This document shows, one piece after another, positions 22,289 to 28,983 of a stretch of DNA of 33,864 nt. The stretch's first letter is position 1. The number at the start of each line of letters is the position of its first letter. Both the position numbers and the translations under genes were made by a program. Origin of the DNA: WHSW01 sp035296705 (GTDB lineage: Bacteria > Actinomycetota > Thermoleophilia > Solirubrobacterales > 70-9); contig DATHAL010000027.1 of the NCBI GenBank assembly GCA_035296705.1, positions 1 through 33,864 on the forward strand, given 5' to 3'. Below the pieces are notes generated by a model, which searched no databases, was not told the origin of the DNA, and was given only the letters and a program-made list of their open reading frames with translations.

Positions 22289-22972
22289 TCAGGCGAGGTA
22301 GAAGTAGAGCGCGTAGAGCAGGTCGACCGCGGGGCTCGAGGTGTGGACGGTGACCTCGGGCGGCACCTGGAGGAGCTGCTCGGAGTAGTTGAAGATGATC
22401 TTGACGCCGGCCTCGACGAGCTGGTCGGCGACGTCCTGAGCCGCGTTCGCCGGCACCGCCAGCACCCCGACCACCACCTCCTCCGTCCGGACGACTCCCT
22501 CGAGGTCGTCGAGCGGGCGCACCGGGACGCCGCCGAACGACTCGCCGACCAGCGCCGGGTCGGCGTCGAAGATCGCCACGATCCGGAAGCCGTGGTCGGC
22601 GAAGATGTCCGAGCTCGCGATCGCCTGCCCCAGGTGGCCGGCGCCGAACAGCGCGATGTTGTGCTGCCCGGAGGTGTGGAGGATCTTCCGGATCTCCGAG
22701 ACCAGCGAGTCGACCCGGTAGCCGACGCCGCGCTTGCCGAACTTGCCGAACCCAGAGAGGTCGCGGCGGATCTGGGTCGAGTTGATGTGCGTGTACTCGG
22801 CGAGCTCCTGCGAGGAGATCGTCTCCCGGCCCATCTTCCGCGCCTGGATCAGCACCTGCAGGTAACGCGAGAGGCGCGCCGCGACGCCGAGCGAGAGCCG
22901 ATCGACGTCGCCGAGTCCCCCCGCGGTCTCCGCCTGCGCGGCGGTCCGTTCGCTCACCGGCGGGTCGCTCAC
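22289..22972 (-). CDS. rex: Redox-sensing transcriptional repressor Rex
   Basis: A 227-residue repressor that senses the NADH/NAD+ ratio. An N-terminal winged helix (about 28-95: SRYLQVLIQARKMGRETIS; STQIRRDLSGFGKFGKRGVG) precedes a Rossmann NADH domain with IALFGAGHLGQAI. A C-terminal swapped helix (VDLLYALYFYLA) completes the Rex pattern. GTG 22972 overlaps the glutaredoxin-like gene's stop (GTGA). Rex normally represses fermentative and respiratory genes; I found no clear Rex-type operator in the intergenic spaces here, so its targets are probably elsewhere. Confidence 0.95.
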   Translation of the reverse strand: MSDPPVSERTAAQAETAGGLGDVDRLSLGVAARLSRYLQVLIQARKMGRETISSQELAEYTHINSTQIRRDLSGFGKFGKRGVGYRVDSLVSEIRKILHTSGQHNIALFGAGHLGQAIASSDIFADHGFRIVAIFDADPALVGESFGGVPVRPLDDLEGVVRTEEVVVGVLAVPANAAQDVADQLVEAGVKIIFNYSEQLLQVPPEVTVHTSSPAVDLLYALYFYLA

Positions 22973-23229
22973 GGCTCGACAGTATGAAGCGCGCGCGCGA
23001 ACGCGTCGCGGTCGAAGACGAGCTCCGAGACTTCGCGGCCGGCGACCTCGACCACCGGGATCCGCTCCAGATAGGTCGCGAGCAGGCCGTCGTCGGATTC
23101 GATGTCGACCTCGCGGAGCTCGATCGAGCGGCTCGCACCGAGCTCGTGGATCGCCTCGCGCGCCTCGTCGCAGAGGTGGCACCCCGGCCGTCCGTAGAGC
23201 TTCACCGGGAGCGGCGAACCGCGGCTCAC
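22969..23229 (-). CDS. Glutaredoxin-like (DUF836-type) thiol protein
   Basis: An 86-residue thioredoxin-fold protein with the active-site motif GRPGCHLCDEA near residue 17 and the cis-Pro in RIPVVEVAG. It lacks a signal peptide, so it acts in the cytosol. It may reduce small-molecule or protein disulfides, though the reductant is unknown where glutathione is absent. The GTG start overlaps the tsaD stop and its own stop overlaps the rex start (both GTGA), so all three are translated from one mRNA. Confidence 0.85.
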   Translation of the reverse strand: MSRGSPLPVKLYGRPGCHLCDEAREAIHELGASRSIELREVDIESDDGLLATYLERIPVVEVAGREVSELVFDRDAFARALHTVEP

Positions 23230-24239
23230 GCCCGCGCGTCCCAGTCGAGGTAGCGCGGATACGGGACCGCCTCGACGTACCGGGCCGCCGACGCGATCAT
23301 CGCCGCGTTGTCGGTGCAGAGCTCCAGCGGGACGAGCTTCAGCTCGAGGTCCTCGCGCTCGCAGAGCCCCGCGACGCGGTCGCGAAGCAGCGAGTTGGCC
23401 GCCACGCCGCCGCCGAGGGCGACGGCTCGCCAGCCGCCGCCCGGCAGCTTGCGGCGCTTGCTCCCCCCGCGCGCGGCGCGCCTCAGCTTGACCACGAGCT
23501 GGTCGACGACGGCGGCCTGGTAGCTCGCCGCGAGGTCGGCACGGAGCTCGCGCGCCCGCTCCTCGCCCAGGTCGCGCACCGTGTAGAGAAGCGCCGTCTT
23601 CAGGCCGCTGAAGCTGAAGTCAAGGCTGGGGTCGTCGCGCATCGCGATCGGGAACTCGAACGCCTCGGGGTCACCGTTCTGCGCCTCGCGCTGAATCGCC
23701 GGGCCGCCGGGGTAGCCGAGACCGAGCAGCCGCGCACCCTTGTCGAGCGCCTCCCCCGCCGCATCGTCGAGCGTCTGGCCGAGCACCTCGTATGAGTCGT
23801 GGGAGGTGACGCCGGCGAGCAGCGTGTGGCCGCCGCTTGCGATCAGGCACAGAAAGGGCGGCTCGAGCGGATCGGGCTCGAGGAAGTTGGCGGCGACGTG
23901 GCCGTGAAGGTGGTCGATTCCGGCGAGTGGCATGCGCGCGGCGGCGGCGAGCGCCTTCGCGGTGCTGACCCCCACCAGCAGGGCCCCGATCAGGCCCGGC
24001 CCGCGCGTGACCGCCATCGACTCGACGTCGCCGAGCTCGGCGCCGGCATCGGCCAGCGCCGCGTCGACGATCGGATTCACGAGCTCGAGGTGGTGGCGCG
24101 AGGCGACCTCCGGGACGACGCCACCGAAGCGCGCGTGCGCGTCCGCCTGCGAGGAGATCACGTTCGAGAGCACCAGGGCGCCGTCGACGACCGCGGCGCA
24201 GGTGTCGTCGCAGGAGGTCTCTATCGCGAGGATGCTCAC
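23226..24239 (-). CDS. tsaD: tRNA N6-threonylcarbamoyladenosine transferase subunit TsaD
   Basis: Transfers the threonylcarbamoyl group to A37 of ANN-decoding tRNAs, with TsaB and TsaE. The 337-residue protein begins SILAIETSCDDTCAAVVDG, and has FGGVVPEVASRHH, the metal-binding pair in IDHLHGHVAAN, the glycine-rich CLIASGGHT, and the C-terminal LCTDNAAMIASAARY with the third metal-ligand Asp. The GTG start overlaps rimI (GTGA). The full set tsaE-tsaB-rimI-tsaD lies within 3 kb; the TsaC/Sua5 partner is not in this window. Confidence 0.97.
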   Translation of the reverse strand: MSILAIETSCDDTCAAVVDGALVLSNVISSQADAHARFGGVVPEVASRHHLELVNPIVDAALADAGAELGDVESMAVTRGPGLIGALLVGVSTAKALAAAARMPLAGIDHLHGHVAANFLEPDPLEPPFLCLIASGGHTLLAGVTSHDSYEVLGQTLDDAAGEALDKGARLLGLGYPGGPAIQREAQNGDPEAFEFPIAMRDDPSLDFSFSGLKTALLYTVRDLGEERARELRADLAASYQAAVVDQLVVKLRRAARGGSKRRKLPGGGWRAVALGGGVAANSLLRDRVAGLCEREDLELKLVPLELCTDNAAMIASAARYVEAVPYPRYLDWDARA

Positions 24240-24772
24240 CCGGCGTCCGCAGCGCCGGCGCTGGGCAGCTCGAGCCACATGATGAGGGCGTCCTCGCCGT
24301 TGTCGTGGTAGTAGCGGCGCCGGCGGCCCGCGCGCCGGAACCCGAACCGGTCGTACATCGTGATCGCGCCGCGGTTCGAGGTTCGCACCTCGAGCGTGAA
24401 CCGCGCGCCCGGACCGGCCGCATCGAACAGCTCCCTCATCAGGCGCGTCGCGATGCCCTCGCGGCGCCGGTCGGGGTCGACCGCGATGTTCATCAGGTGC
24501 CAGACGTCCGCGTAGCGCGAGCAGACGAGGTACCCGACCAACTCGTCGCGGTCGGTGATCCCGAGGCAGATCCCCGATGGCTTCGAGAGCTCGAGCACGA
24601 ACATCGCGAGCGACCAGGGCGTCTTGAACGCGCGCCGCTCGATCGCCAGCACCGCGGGCAGATCGCCGTAGACCAGGGGGCGGACGTCGAGCTCGGCGGC
24701 GGCCCCGCGCTCGGGTTCGAGCGCGGTGGCGCTAGGAGTCGGGGTCTCGTTGCTCACGCCAGACCTCTGCAT
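24236..24772 (-). CDS. rimI: GNAT N-acetyltransferase, RimI-like
   Basis: Acetylates the N-terminal amine of ribosomal protein S18 or other proteins. After a non-conserved tail of about 28 residues, the GNAT fold spans residues 29-165. The acetyl-CoA motif is IAVDPDRRREGIATRLM, followed by LEVRTSNRGAITMYDRFGF, typical of RimI. Start choice is uncertain: ATG 24772 has AGAAGG four bases before it, and GTG 24754 (171-172 residues) has AGAGG six bases before. Either lies inside the end of tsaB. A rimI gene between tsaB and tsaD is a classic bacterial arrangement. Confidence 0.92.
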   Translation of the reverse strand: MQRSGVSNETPTPSATALEPERGAAAELDVRPLVYGDLPAVLAIERRAFKTPWSLAMFVLELSKPSGICLGITDRDELVGYLVCSRYADVWHLMNIAVDPDRRREGIATRLMRELFDAAGPGARFTLEVRTSNRGAITMYDRFGFRRAGRRRRYYHDNGEDALIMWLELPSAGAADAG

Positions 24773-25451
24773 CGGGCCTTCTCAGGTACATGGGCGTCAC
24801 CGCCTCCGGCCGCCCCGGCTCGACCTTGCCGCCTAGCGCGCAGACGTGGCGCGCCGCCAGCCGGTGAGCCGGATCCGCGTCGGGAAGGACTTCGATCCCT
24901 GCGGCCTCGAGCTGTGCCCGGAATCGTAGCGAGCCGTCCCCGGCCGCCAGTGGGGTGGCGGACAGCGCCGCGACCCGCGCGGCGAGCTCGTCGGTGCCGA
25001 TCACCATCGGCTGCCAGCCGTCGGCGACGCCGTCGCTGAGCGCCGCGAACACCTCGCCGCGGCGGGCGTCGATGAGCGGCAGGCGCGCGCGGTCGCCGCC
25101 GCCGTCCGACTCGGAGATCCCGCGGGCGAGCGCGTCGAGGGAGACGACCGGCGCCACCTCCAACCCCCGTCCCTGCGCGAGCCCGCGCACGGTCGCGATC
25201 CCGATCCGCAGCCCGGTGAAGGTGCCCGGTCCGACGCCCACGGCGAGCAGTCTCACGGTCTCCCAGCCACCCGCCGCCTGCGCCGCCGCCTCGACCGACT
25301 CGAGTAGGGTCGCCGCGTGCCGGGGCCGGCCGCCGGGCTCCGGCTCCGCCCACGACTCGTGCACGACCTCCTCGCCGCGCGTTGCGGCGACGGCGGCGAC
25401 GTCGGTCGCGGTGTCGACGCCGAGCACGACGCCGGGATCCTGCGCGCTCAC
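24732..25451 (-). CDS. tsaB: tRNA threonylcarbamoyladenosine biosynthesis protein TsaB
   Basis: The non-catalytic TsaD partner that scaffolds t6A synthesis, 239 residues in the ASKHA fold. It shows VVLGVDTATDVAAVA at the N terminus and the hallmark VGVGPGTFTGLRIGIATVRG around residue 73. GTG 25451 has TACCCT seven bases upstream, so it likely begins its own leaderless transcript: tsaB-rimI-tsaD-grx-rex-ligase. tsaE lies upstream on the same strand but is separated by a lipoprotein gene on the opposite strand. Confidence 0.95.
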   Translation of the reverse strand: MSAQDPGVVLGVDTATDVAAVAATRGEEVVHESWAEPEPGGRPRHAATLLESVEAAAQAAGGWETVRLLAVGVGPGTFTGLRIGIATVRGLAQGRGLEVAPVVSLDALARGISESDGGGDRARLPLIDARRGEVFAALSDGVADGWQPMVIGTDELAARVAALSATPLAAGDGSLRFRAQLEAAGIEVLPDADPAHRLAARHVCALGGKVEPGRPEAVTPMYLRRPDAEVWREQRDPDS

Positions 25452-25458
25452 ATGCCCG

Positions 25459-25468
25459 AGGGTACGCT
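25459..25468. promoter_or_regulatory. Overlapping divergent -10 elements for tsaB and the lipoprotein gene
   Basis: AGGGTACGCT reads TACCCT (25459-25464) on the minus strand, seven bases before tsaB GTG 25451. On the plus strand it reads TACGCT (25463-25468), about 33 bases before ATG 25502. The two hexamers share two bases, so the two polymerases would compete. Confidence 0.45.
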
Positions 25469-25501
25469 GCGCACCTCGCCCACGATTCAGGAAGGACCTT
25501 G

Positions 25502-25777
25502 ATGATCAGACTCGATCGACGCCGGGCGCTCTCAGGATTGGGAGTGCTCGCGATCGCTGCCACGGGCGCGGTCACGTCCGGCTGCGGCGATTCGAGGGAG
25601 GACCAGGTAAACGACGCTGTCAACGAGGCGCAGGAGAGCGCCGAGGAGATCCAGAGCACCGTCCAGGAGCAGGCTGACGAGGCGAGCCAGGACGTCCAGC
25701 AGCAGGCGGAGGACCTTCAGAACGAGATCGAGGACCAGGTCGACGAGGCGACGCAGGACTCGCAGGACGGCGGCTAG
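25502..25777 (+). CDS. Small helical lipoprotein-like exported protein
   Basis: A 91-residue protein with a strong AGGAAGG ribosome binding site six bases before ATG 25502. A basic start (MIRLDRRRALSG) and hydrophobic stretch end VTSGCGDS, a lipobox-like site with Thr where Leu is usual; the RRR before the hydrophobic core could also allow Tat export. The mature part is a Glu/Gln/Asp-rich amphipathic helix with heptad-like repeats (NEAQESAEEIQSTVQEQADE) and may coil along the membrane or wall. It lies on the strand opposite the tsa genes, and its stop shares CTAG with tsaE. Function unknown. Confidence 0.75.
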   Translation: MIRLDRRRALSGLGVLAIAATGAVTSGCGDSREDQVNDAVNEAQESAEEIQSTVQEQADEASQDVQQQAEDLQNEIEDQVDEATQDSQDGG

Positions 25778-26226
25778 AGAGGCGCCGACTCCGCGGCGGC
25801 CGGGGCGACGATCTCGACTTCGCGCCGGTCGCCGCCGGCGTGGCGGAGCTCGATCCGCAGCGCGACCGCCACGCCCTCCGGGAGCGGCGCGTCGACCGCG
25901 ACCTCCGGCCACTCGACGAACGAGATCGCATCGGGCGTGAGGTAGTCGTCGAGCATCCCCGGCTCCTCGCCGGCGAGGTCGACGAGCCGGTAGAGGTCGA
26001 GGTGCGACACCGGGATGCGGCCGCGGTAGCGCCGGCCGATCGTGAAGGTCGGTGAGACCACGGGCTCGGTCACGCCGAGCTCCCGGCATGCCCCCCGCAC
26101 CAGCGTCGTCTTGCCGCTGCCGAGCTCGCCCGCGATGAGCACGATGTCGCCGGGCTCGAGGCCGGCCGCGATCCGCGCCCCCAGCGCCTCGGTGGCCGCC
26201 GGCGCGTCGGTCACCTCGAGGCTCAA
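25774..26226 (-). CDS. tsaE: tRNA threonylcarbamoyladenosine biosynthesis ATPase TsaE
   Basis: The P-loop ATPase that resets the TsaB-TsaD complex. The 150 residues include Walker A GELGSGKTTLVRG (about 33-45), VVSPTFTIGRRYRG, and the catalytic region HLDLYRL with FVEWPE. The tail after residue 135 is low complexity. The TTG start overlaps the uracil-DNA glycosylase stop (TTGA), so it is coupled to the DNA-repair gene above it. Its own stop overlaps that of the opposite-strand lipoprotein gene in CTAG. Confidence 0.94.
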   Translation of the reverse strand: MSLEVTDAPAATEALGARIAAGLEPGDIVLIAGELGSGKTTLVRGACRELGVTEPVVSPTFTIGRRYRGRIPVSHLDLYRLVDLAGEEPGMLDDYLTPDAISFVEWPEVAVDAPLPEGVAVALRIELRHAGGDRREVEIVAPAAAESAPL

Positions 26227-26891
26227 GCGAACAGGTCGAGCTGGTCGGCCGGCACGGCGTGGTCCTCGGCGTCCTCGATCTGGAGCGCCTCCTGCTCGTC
26301 CGGGAGCGGCTCGGCGAGCAGCGCGGGGATCCGCGAGAAGTCCTCGCGCAGCCGCTCGAGGACCGAGGGCGTCCTCAGCGCCGCCGCCGGATGGAAGAGC
26401 GGATAGATGAAGACGGTGCGGCCGGCCAGCTCGTGGACCTGGGGGGTGCCGCAGCAGCGCGTGATCCCCGTCGGGCTGCCGGTGAGCTTCTTGGTCGCGA
26501 AGTTGCCGAGGGTCGCGACCACGCGCGGCTCGATGAGCTGGATCTGGCTCTCCAGGTACGGCCAGCAGGCCTCGATCTCGTCCGGCTGCGGATCGCGGTT
26601 GCCCGGCGGCCTGCTCTTCAGGGTGTTCGCGATGAAGACGTCCTCGCGCCTCATCCCGATCTCGGCCAGGAGCTGGTTGAGGAGCTGCCCGGCGCGCCCC
26701 ACGAACGGCAGGCCCTGGCGGTCCTCCTCGGCGCCGGGCGCCTCGCCGACGAACATCAGGTCCGCGTTCGCGTTGCCGGAACCGAAGACGGCCCTGGTCC
26801 GCGTCTCGTTAAGGCGGCAGCGCGTGCAGGTCGAGACGTCGCGGTAGAGCTGGATCAGCCTCTCGCGCCGCACGTCGGAGCTGTCGCTCAC
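26223..26891 (-). CDS. Family 4 (iron-sulfur) uracil-DNA glycosylase
   Basis: Removes uracil from DNA. The 222-residue protein has the family-4 active-site motif GEAPGAEEDRQGLPFVGRAG, the NTLKSRPPGNRDP block and the C-terminal FHPAAAL. Iron-sulfur ligands are partly visible: CTRC near the N terminus and Cys in EACWPYL. The fourth Cys, expected about 15-18 residues later, is not there (VVATLGN), while an unusual CC pair occurs at ITRCCGTPQ. A hydrophilic tail ends QLDLFA, which resembles a sliding-clamp-binding motif (QxxLF-type). GTG 26891 overlaps the fmdB-like stop (GTGA). Confidence 0.9.
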   Translation of the reverse strand: MSDSSDVRRERLIQLYRDVSTCTRCRLNETRTRAVFGSGNANADLMFVGEAPGAEEDRQGLPFVGRAGQLLNQLLAEIGMRREDVFIANTLKSRPPGNRDPQPDEIEACWPYLESQIQLIEPRVVATLGNFATKKLTGSPTGITRCCGTPQVHELAGRTVFIYPLFHPAAALRTPSVLERLREDFSRIPALLAEPLPDEQEALQIEDAEDHAVPADQLDLFA

Positions 26892-27166
26892 CCTCCTGAC
26901 CCACCCTTCGGCCGCCGCTCGCGGGCCCGCCGGCGCGCCGACGTGAACTCCGCCCTCGTGCGCTCGCGCAGCTGCGCGTTCTTTACCTCCTGCTTTCGCG
27001 TGTCGCCGGGCGTCTTCACAATGTGCATCGGCGGCGCCTGCGCGGAGAGCACGCGCGCCGTCCGTCCGGAACCGCAACGCCGGCACTCGACCGAATCCGT
27101 CCCGGCCGCGACCAGCGCCTCGAACCGCTCGCCGCAGGCCTCGCACCGGAACTCGTAGATCGGCAC
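26888..27166 (-). CDS. FmdB-family zinc-ribbon protein
   Basis: A 92-residue protein starting MPIYEFRCEACGERFEAL, the signature of the FmdB/CxxC-CxxC regulatory family, with the second pair in VECRRCGSG forming a zinc ribbon. The rest is basic and probably disordered (RARERRPKGG). Members are loosely annotated as putative regulators; no biochemical role is established. GTG 27166 has TACCAT seven bases upstream, so it probably leads a leaderless fmdB-udg-tsaE mRNA. Confidence 0.88.
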   Translation of the reverse strand: MPIYEFRCEACGERFEALVAAGTDSVECRRCGSGRTARVLSAQAPPMHIVKTPGDTRKQEVKNAQLRERTRAEFTSARRRARERRPKGGSGG

Positions 27167-27173
27167 GCGGCCG

Positions 27174-27179
27174 ATGGTA
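27174..27179 (-). promoter_or_regulatory. Predicted -10 element, leaderless fmdB-udg-tsaE operon
   Basis: TACCAT on the minus strand, seven bases before GTG 27166. Confidence 0.5.
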
Positions 27180-27217
27180 ACCCGGCGCGACCCGGAAACC
27201 GGTGGCCAGGCCGCCGC

Positions 27218-27276
27218 TAACATCCGCGGCACGCCGCGACCCGATGCTTCGGGCGGGGACGGCCGGCGAAGCCGGC
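27218..27276 (+). promoter_or_regulatory. Possible promoter and structured leader of the pantothenate operon
   Basis: TAACAT (27218-27223) could be a -10, giving a leader of nearly 90 bases before ATG 27318. Three hairpins follow in a row: CGCGG/CCGCG (27225-27238), CCCGA/TCGGG (27240-27253) and GCCGGC-GAA-GCCGGC (27262-27276). I could not match them to a known riboswitch. In such GC-rich DNA some of this could be chance. Confidence 0.35.
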
Positions 27277-27317
27277 AAACCGGAAGAAGCGATTTCGACA
27301 CGCCGTCTGGTATCTCG

Positions 27318-28094
27318 ATGAGGGAACTGGAACGGGACCTCCCGACCCCTGCAGCCGAGCTGCCGTCGTTGGCGATCGTCGGCGCCGGGCGCATGGGCCG
27401 CTCGATCGCCGCCGCGGCCACCGCTTCCGGGCTCCCCGCACGGCTCGCCGGACGCGACGACGCCCTCGGGGCCACCCGCGACGCCGCCGTGGCGCTGCTC
27501 TGCGTCCCGGATGACGCGATCCAGAAGGTCGCCGCCGGCCTGGCGAGCGCGGAGCCGCCTCCTCGCTTCGCCGGCCACACGAGCGGCGCCACCACGCTCG
27601 CGGCGCTCCAGCCGCTGGGCGACGCAGGCGCCGAGCTCTTCTCCCTTCACCCACTCCAGACGATCCCGGACTCGAGCGCCGACTTCACCGGCTGCCCGGC
27701 GGCGATCGCAGGATCGAGCCAGGCGGCGCTCGAGCTCGCGCGCGGCCTCGCCGTGCGCCTCGGGATGCGCCCGTTCGAGGTGCCCGAGGAGCGGCGCGCC
27801 GGCTATCACGCGGCCGCGAGCATGGCCTCGAACCTCCTCGTCGCGCTCGAGGAGTCGGCCGCCGAGCTGCTCGAATCGATCGGGCTCGACGCGGGGCGGG
27901 AGCTGCTCGCGCCGCTCGTCCTTCGCACCGCCGCGAACTGGGCGGACCGCGGCGCCGGGGCGCTCACGGGCCCGATCGCGCGCGGCGACGAGGCGACCGT
28001 CGCACGCCACCTCGAGGCGCTGCGCGAAACCGCGCCCGAGCTCGTGCCGCTTTATGAGGCGCTGGCCGAGCGCGCCCGCGAGGTGGCGCCGTGA
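27318..28094 (+). CDS. DUF2520 Rossmann protein of the pantothenate operon
   Basis: A 258-residue dehydrogenase-like protein. The N-terminal Rossmann motif is LAIVGAGRMGRSIAAAA; the block ELFSLHPLQTIPDSSADF and the C-terminal helical domain (GYHAAASMASNLLVALEESA) are typical of DUF2520 proteins, related to NADP-dependent ketopantoate reductase and 6-phosphogluconate dehydrogenase. In mycobacteria a DUF2520 gene (Rv3603c) also directly precedes panC. Its fusion here to panC (GTGA overlap) and then panB supports a pantothenate link, and it may supply the missing reductase step; this is inference. ATG 27318 is chosen because an in-frame start farther up covers only low-complexity sequence and the opposite promoter. 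Confidence 0.85.
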   Translation: MRELERDLPTPAAELPSLAIVGAGRMGRSIAAAATASGLPARLAGRDDALGATRDAAVALLCVPDDAIQKVAAGLASAEPPPRFAGHTSGATTLAALQPLGDAGAELFSLHPLQTIPDSSADFTGCPAAIAGSSQAALELARGLAVRLGMRPFEVPEERRAGYHAAASMASNLLVALEESAAELLESIGLDAGRELLAPLVLRTAANWADRGAGALTGPIARGDEATVARHLEALRETAPELVPLYEALAERAREVAP

Positions 28095-28972
28095 GGGTCG
28101 TGCGGACGAAGGCCGAGCTGCGCGCCGCGCTTGCGCCGGAGCGCCTGCCCGGCCGGTCGGTCGGCTTCGTGCCGACGATGGGCGCGCTCCACGACGGGCA
28201 CCTGGCGCTCCTCGCCGCCGCCCGCGAGCGCTGCGACGTGGTCGTCATGAGCGTGTTCGTGAACCCGACGCAGTTCGGGCCCGGCGAGGACCTCGACGCG
28301 TATCCGCGCGACGAGCGCCGCGACCTCGAGCTGGCGGAGCGCGCCGGCGTCGACGTCGCCTACGCGCCCAGTGCGGACGAGGTGTATCCGCAGGGCTTCT
28401 CGACCTTCGTCGAGGTGACCGGGGACATGGTCCGGGTGCTCGACGGGGATCGGCAGCGCCGCGGCCCGACCCATTTCCGGGGCGTGACGACCGTCGTCGC
28501 GAAGCTCTTCAACGCCGTCGGGCCGGACATCGCCTTCGTCGGCCAGAAGGACGCCCAGCAGGCGGCGATCATCAGGCGGATGGTCCGCGACCTCGACTTC
28601 CCGGTCGAGATCGTCGTCGTGCCCACGGTGCGCGAGGAGAGCGGGCTGGCGCTGAGCTCGCGGAACGCGTACCTCGACGCGGCCGAGCGCGAGCGCGCCG
28701 CCGCGCTCAACCGCGCACTCGGCGCGGCGGCGCGCGCAGCGGAGGAGGGCGCCCGCTCGACGGCCGAGGCGCTGGCGGCGGCGCGAGCGGAGCTCGATGC
28801 GGCGGGAATCGAGCCCGAGTACCTGGAGGCGCGCGACGCCGAGGACCTGAGCGCGGCAGAGAGTTTCGACGGCAGGCCGGTGCTGGTCGCCGTCGCCGCT
28901 CGCATCGGCCGCGCGCGGTTGATCGACAACGTGGTGATCGGAGGGCTCGCGGGTACCGCGCGGGACACCTAG
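28091..28972 (+). CDS. panC: Pantothenate synthetase PanC
   Basis: Joins pantoate and beta-alanine using ATP (via pantoyl-adenylate) to make pantothenate. The 293 residues show the HIGH-type motif PTMGALHDGHLALL, VFVNPTQFGPGEDL, THFRGVTTVVAKLF, GQKDAQQAAIIRR, and the KMSKS-like REESGLALSSRNAYL. All catalytic blocks of the family are present and the length is normal. The GTG start overlaps the DUF2520 stop (GTGA). panB follows 11 bases later. No panD (aspartate decarboxylase) is in the window. Confidence 0.97.
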   Translation: MRVVRTKAELRAALAPERLPGRSVGFVPTMGALHDGHLALLAAARERCDVVVMSVFVNPTQFGPGEDLDAYPRDERRDLELAERAGVDVAYAPSADEVYPQGFSTFVEVTGDMVRVLDGDRQRRGPTHFRGVTTVVAKLFNAVGPDIAFVGQKDAQQAAIIRRMVRDLDFPVEIVVVPTVREESGLALSSRNAYLDAAERERAAALNRALGAAARAAEEGARSTAEALAAARAELDAAGIEPEYLEARDAEDLSAAESFDGRPVLVAVAARIGRARLIDNVVIGGLAGTARDT

Positions 28973-28983
28973 AGAGGAAACGA

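Noticed and set aside
22289..25501. Rex operator controlling its own operon
   Set aside because: No TTGTGAA-N6-TTCACAA-like site was seen in the short spacers; rex lies inside an operon led by tsaB.
27180..27317. A known riboswitch (cobalamin, c-di-GMP, fluoride, ydaO, SAM types) before the pan operon
   Set aside because: Conserved core bases of those classes were not found when compared by eye; only generic hairpins remain.
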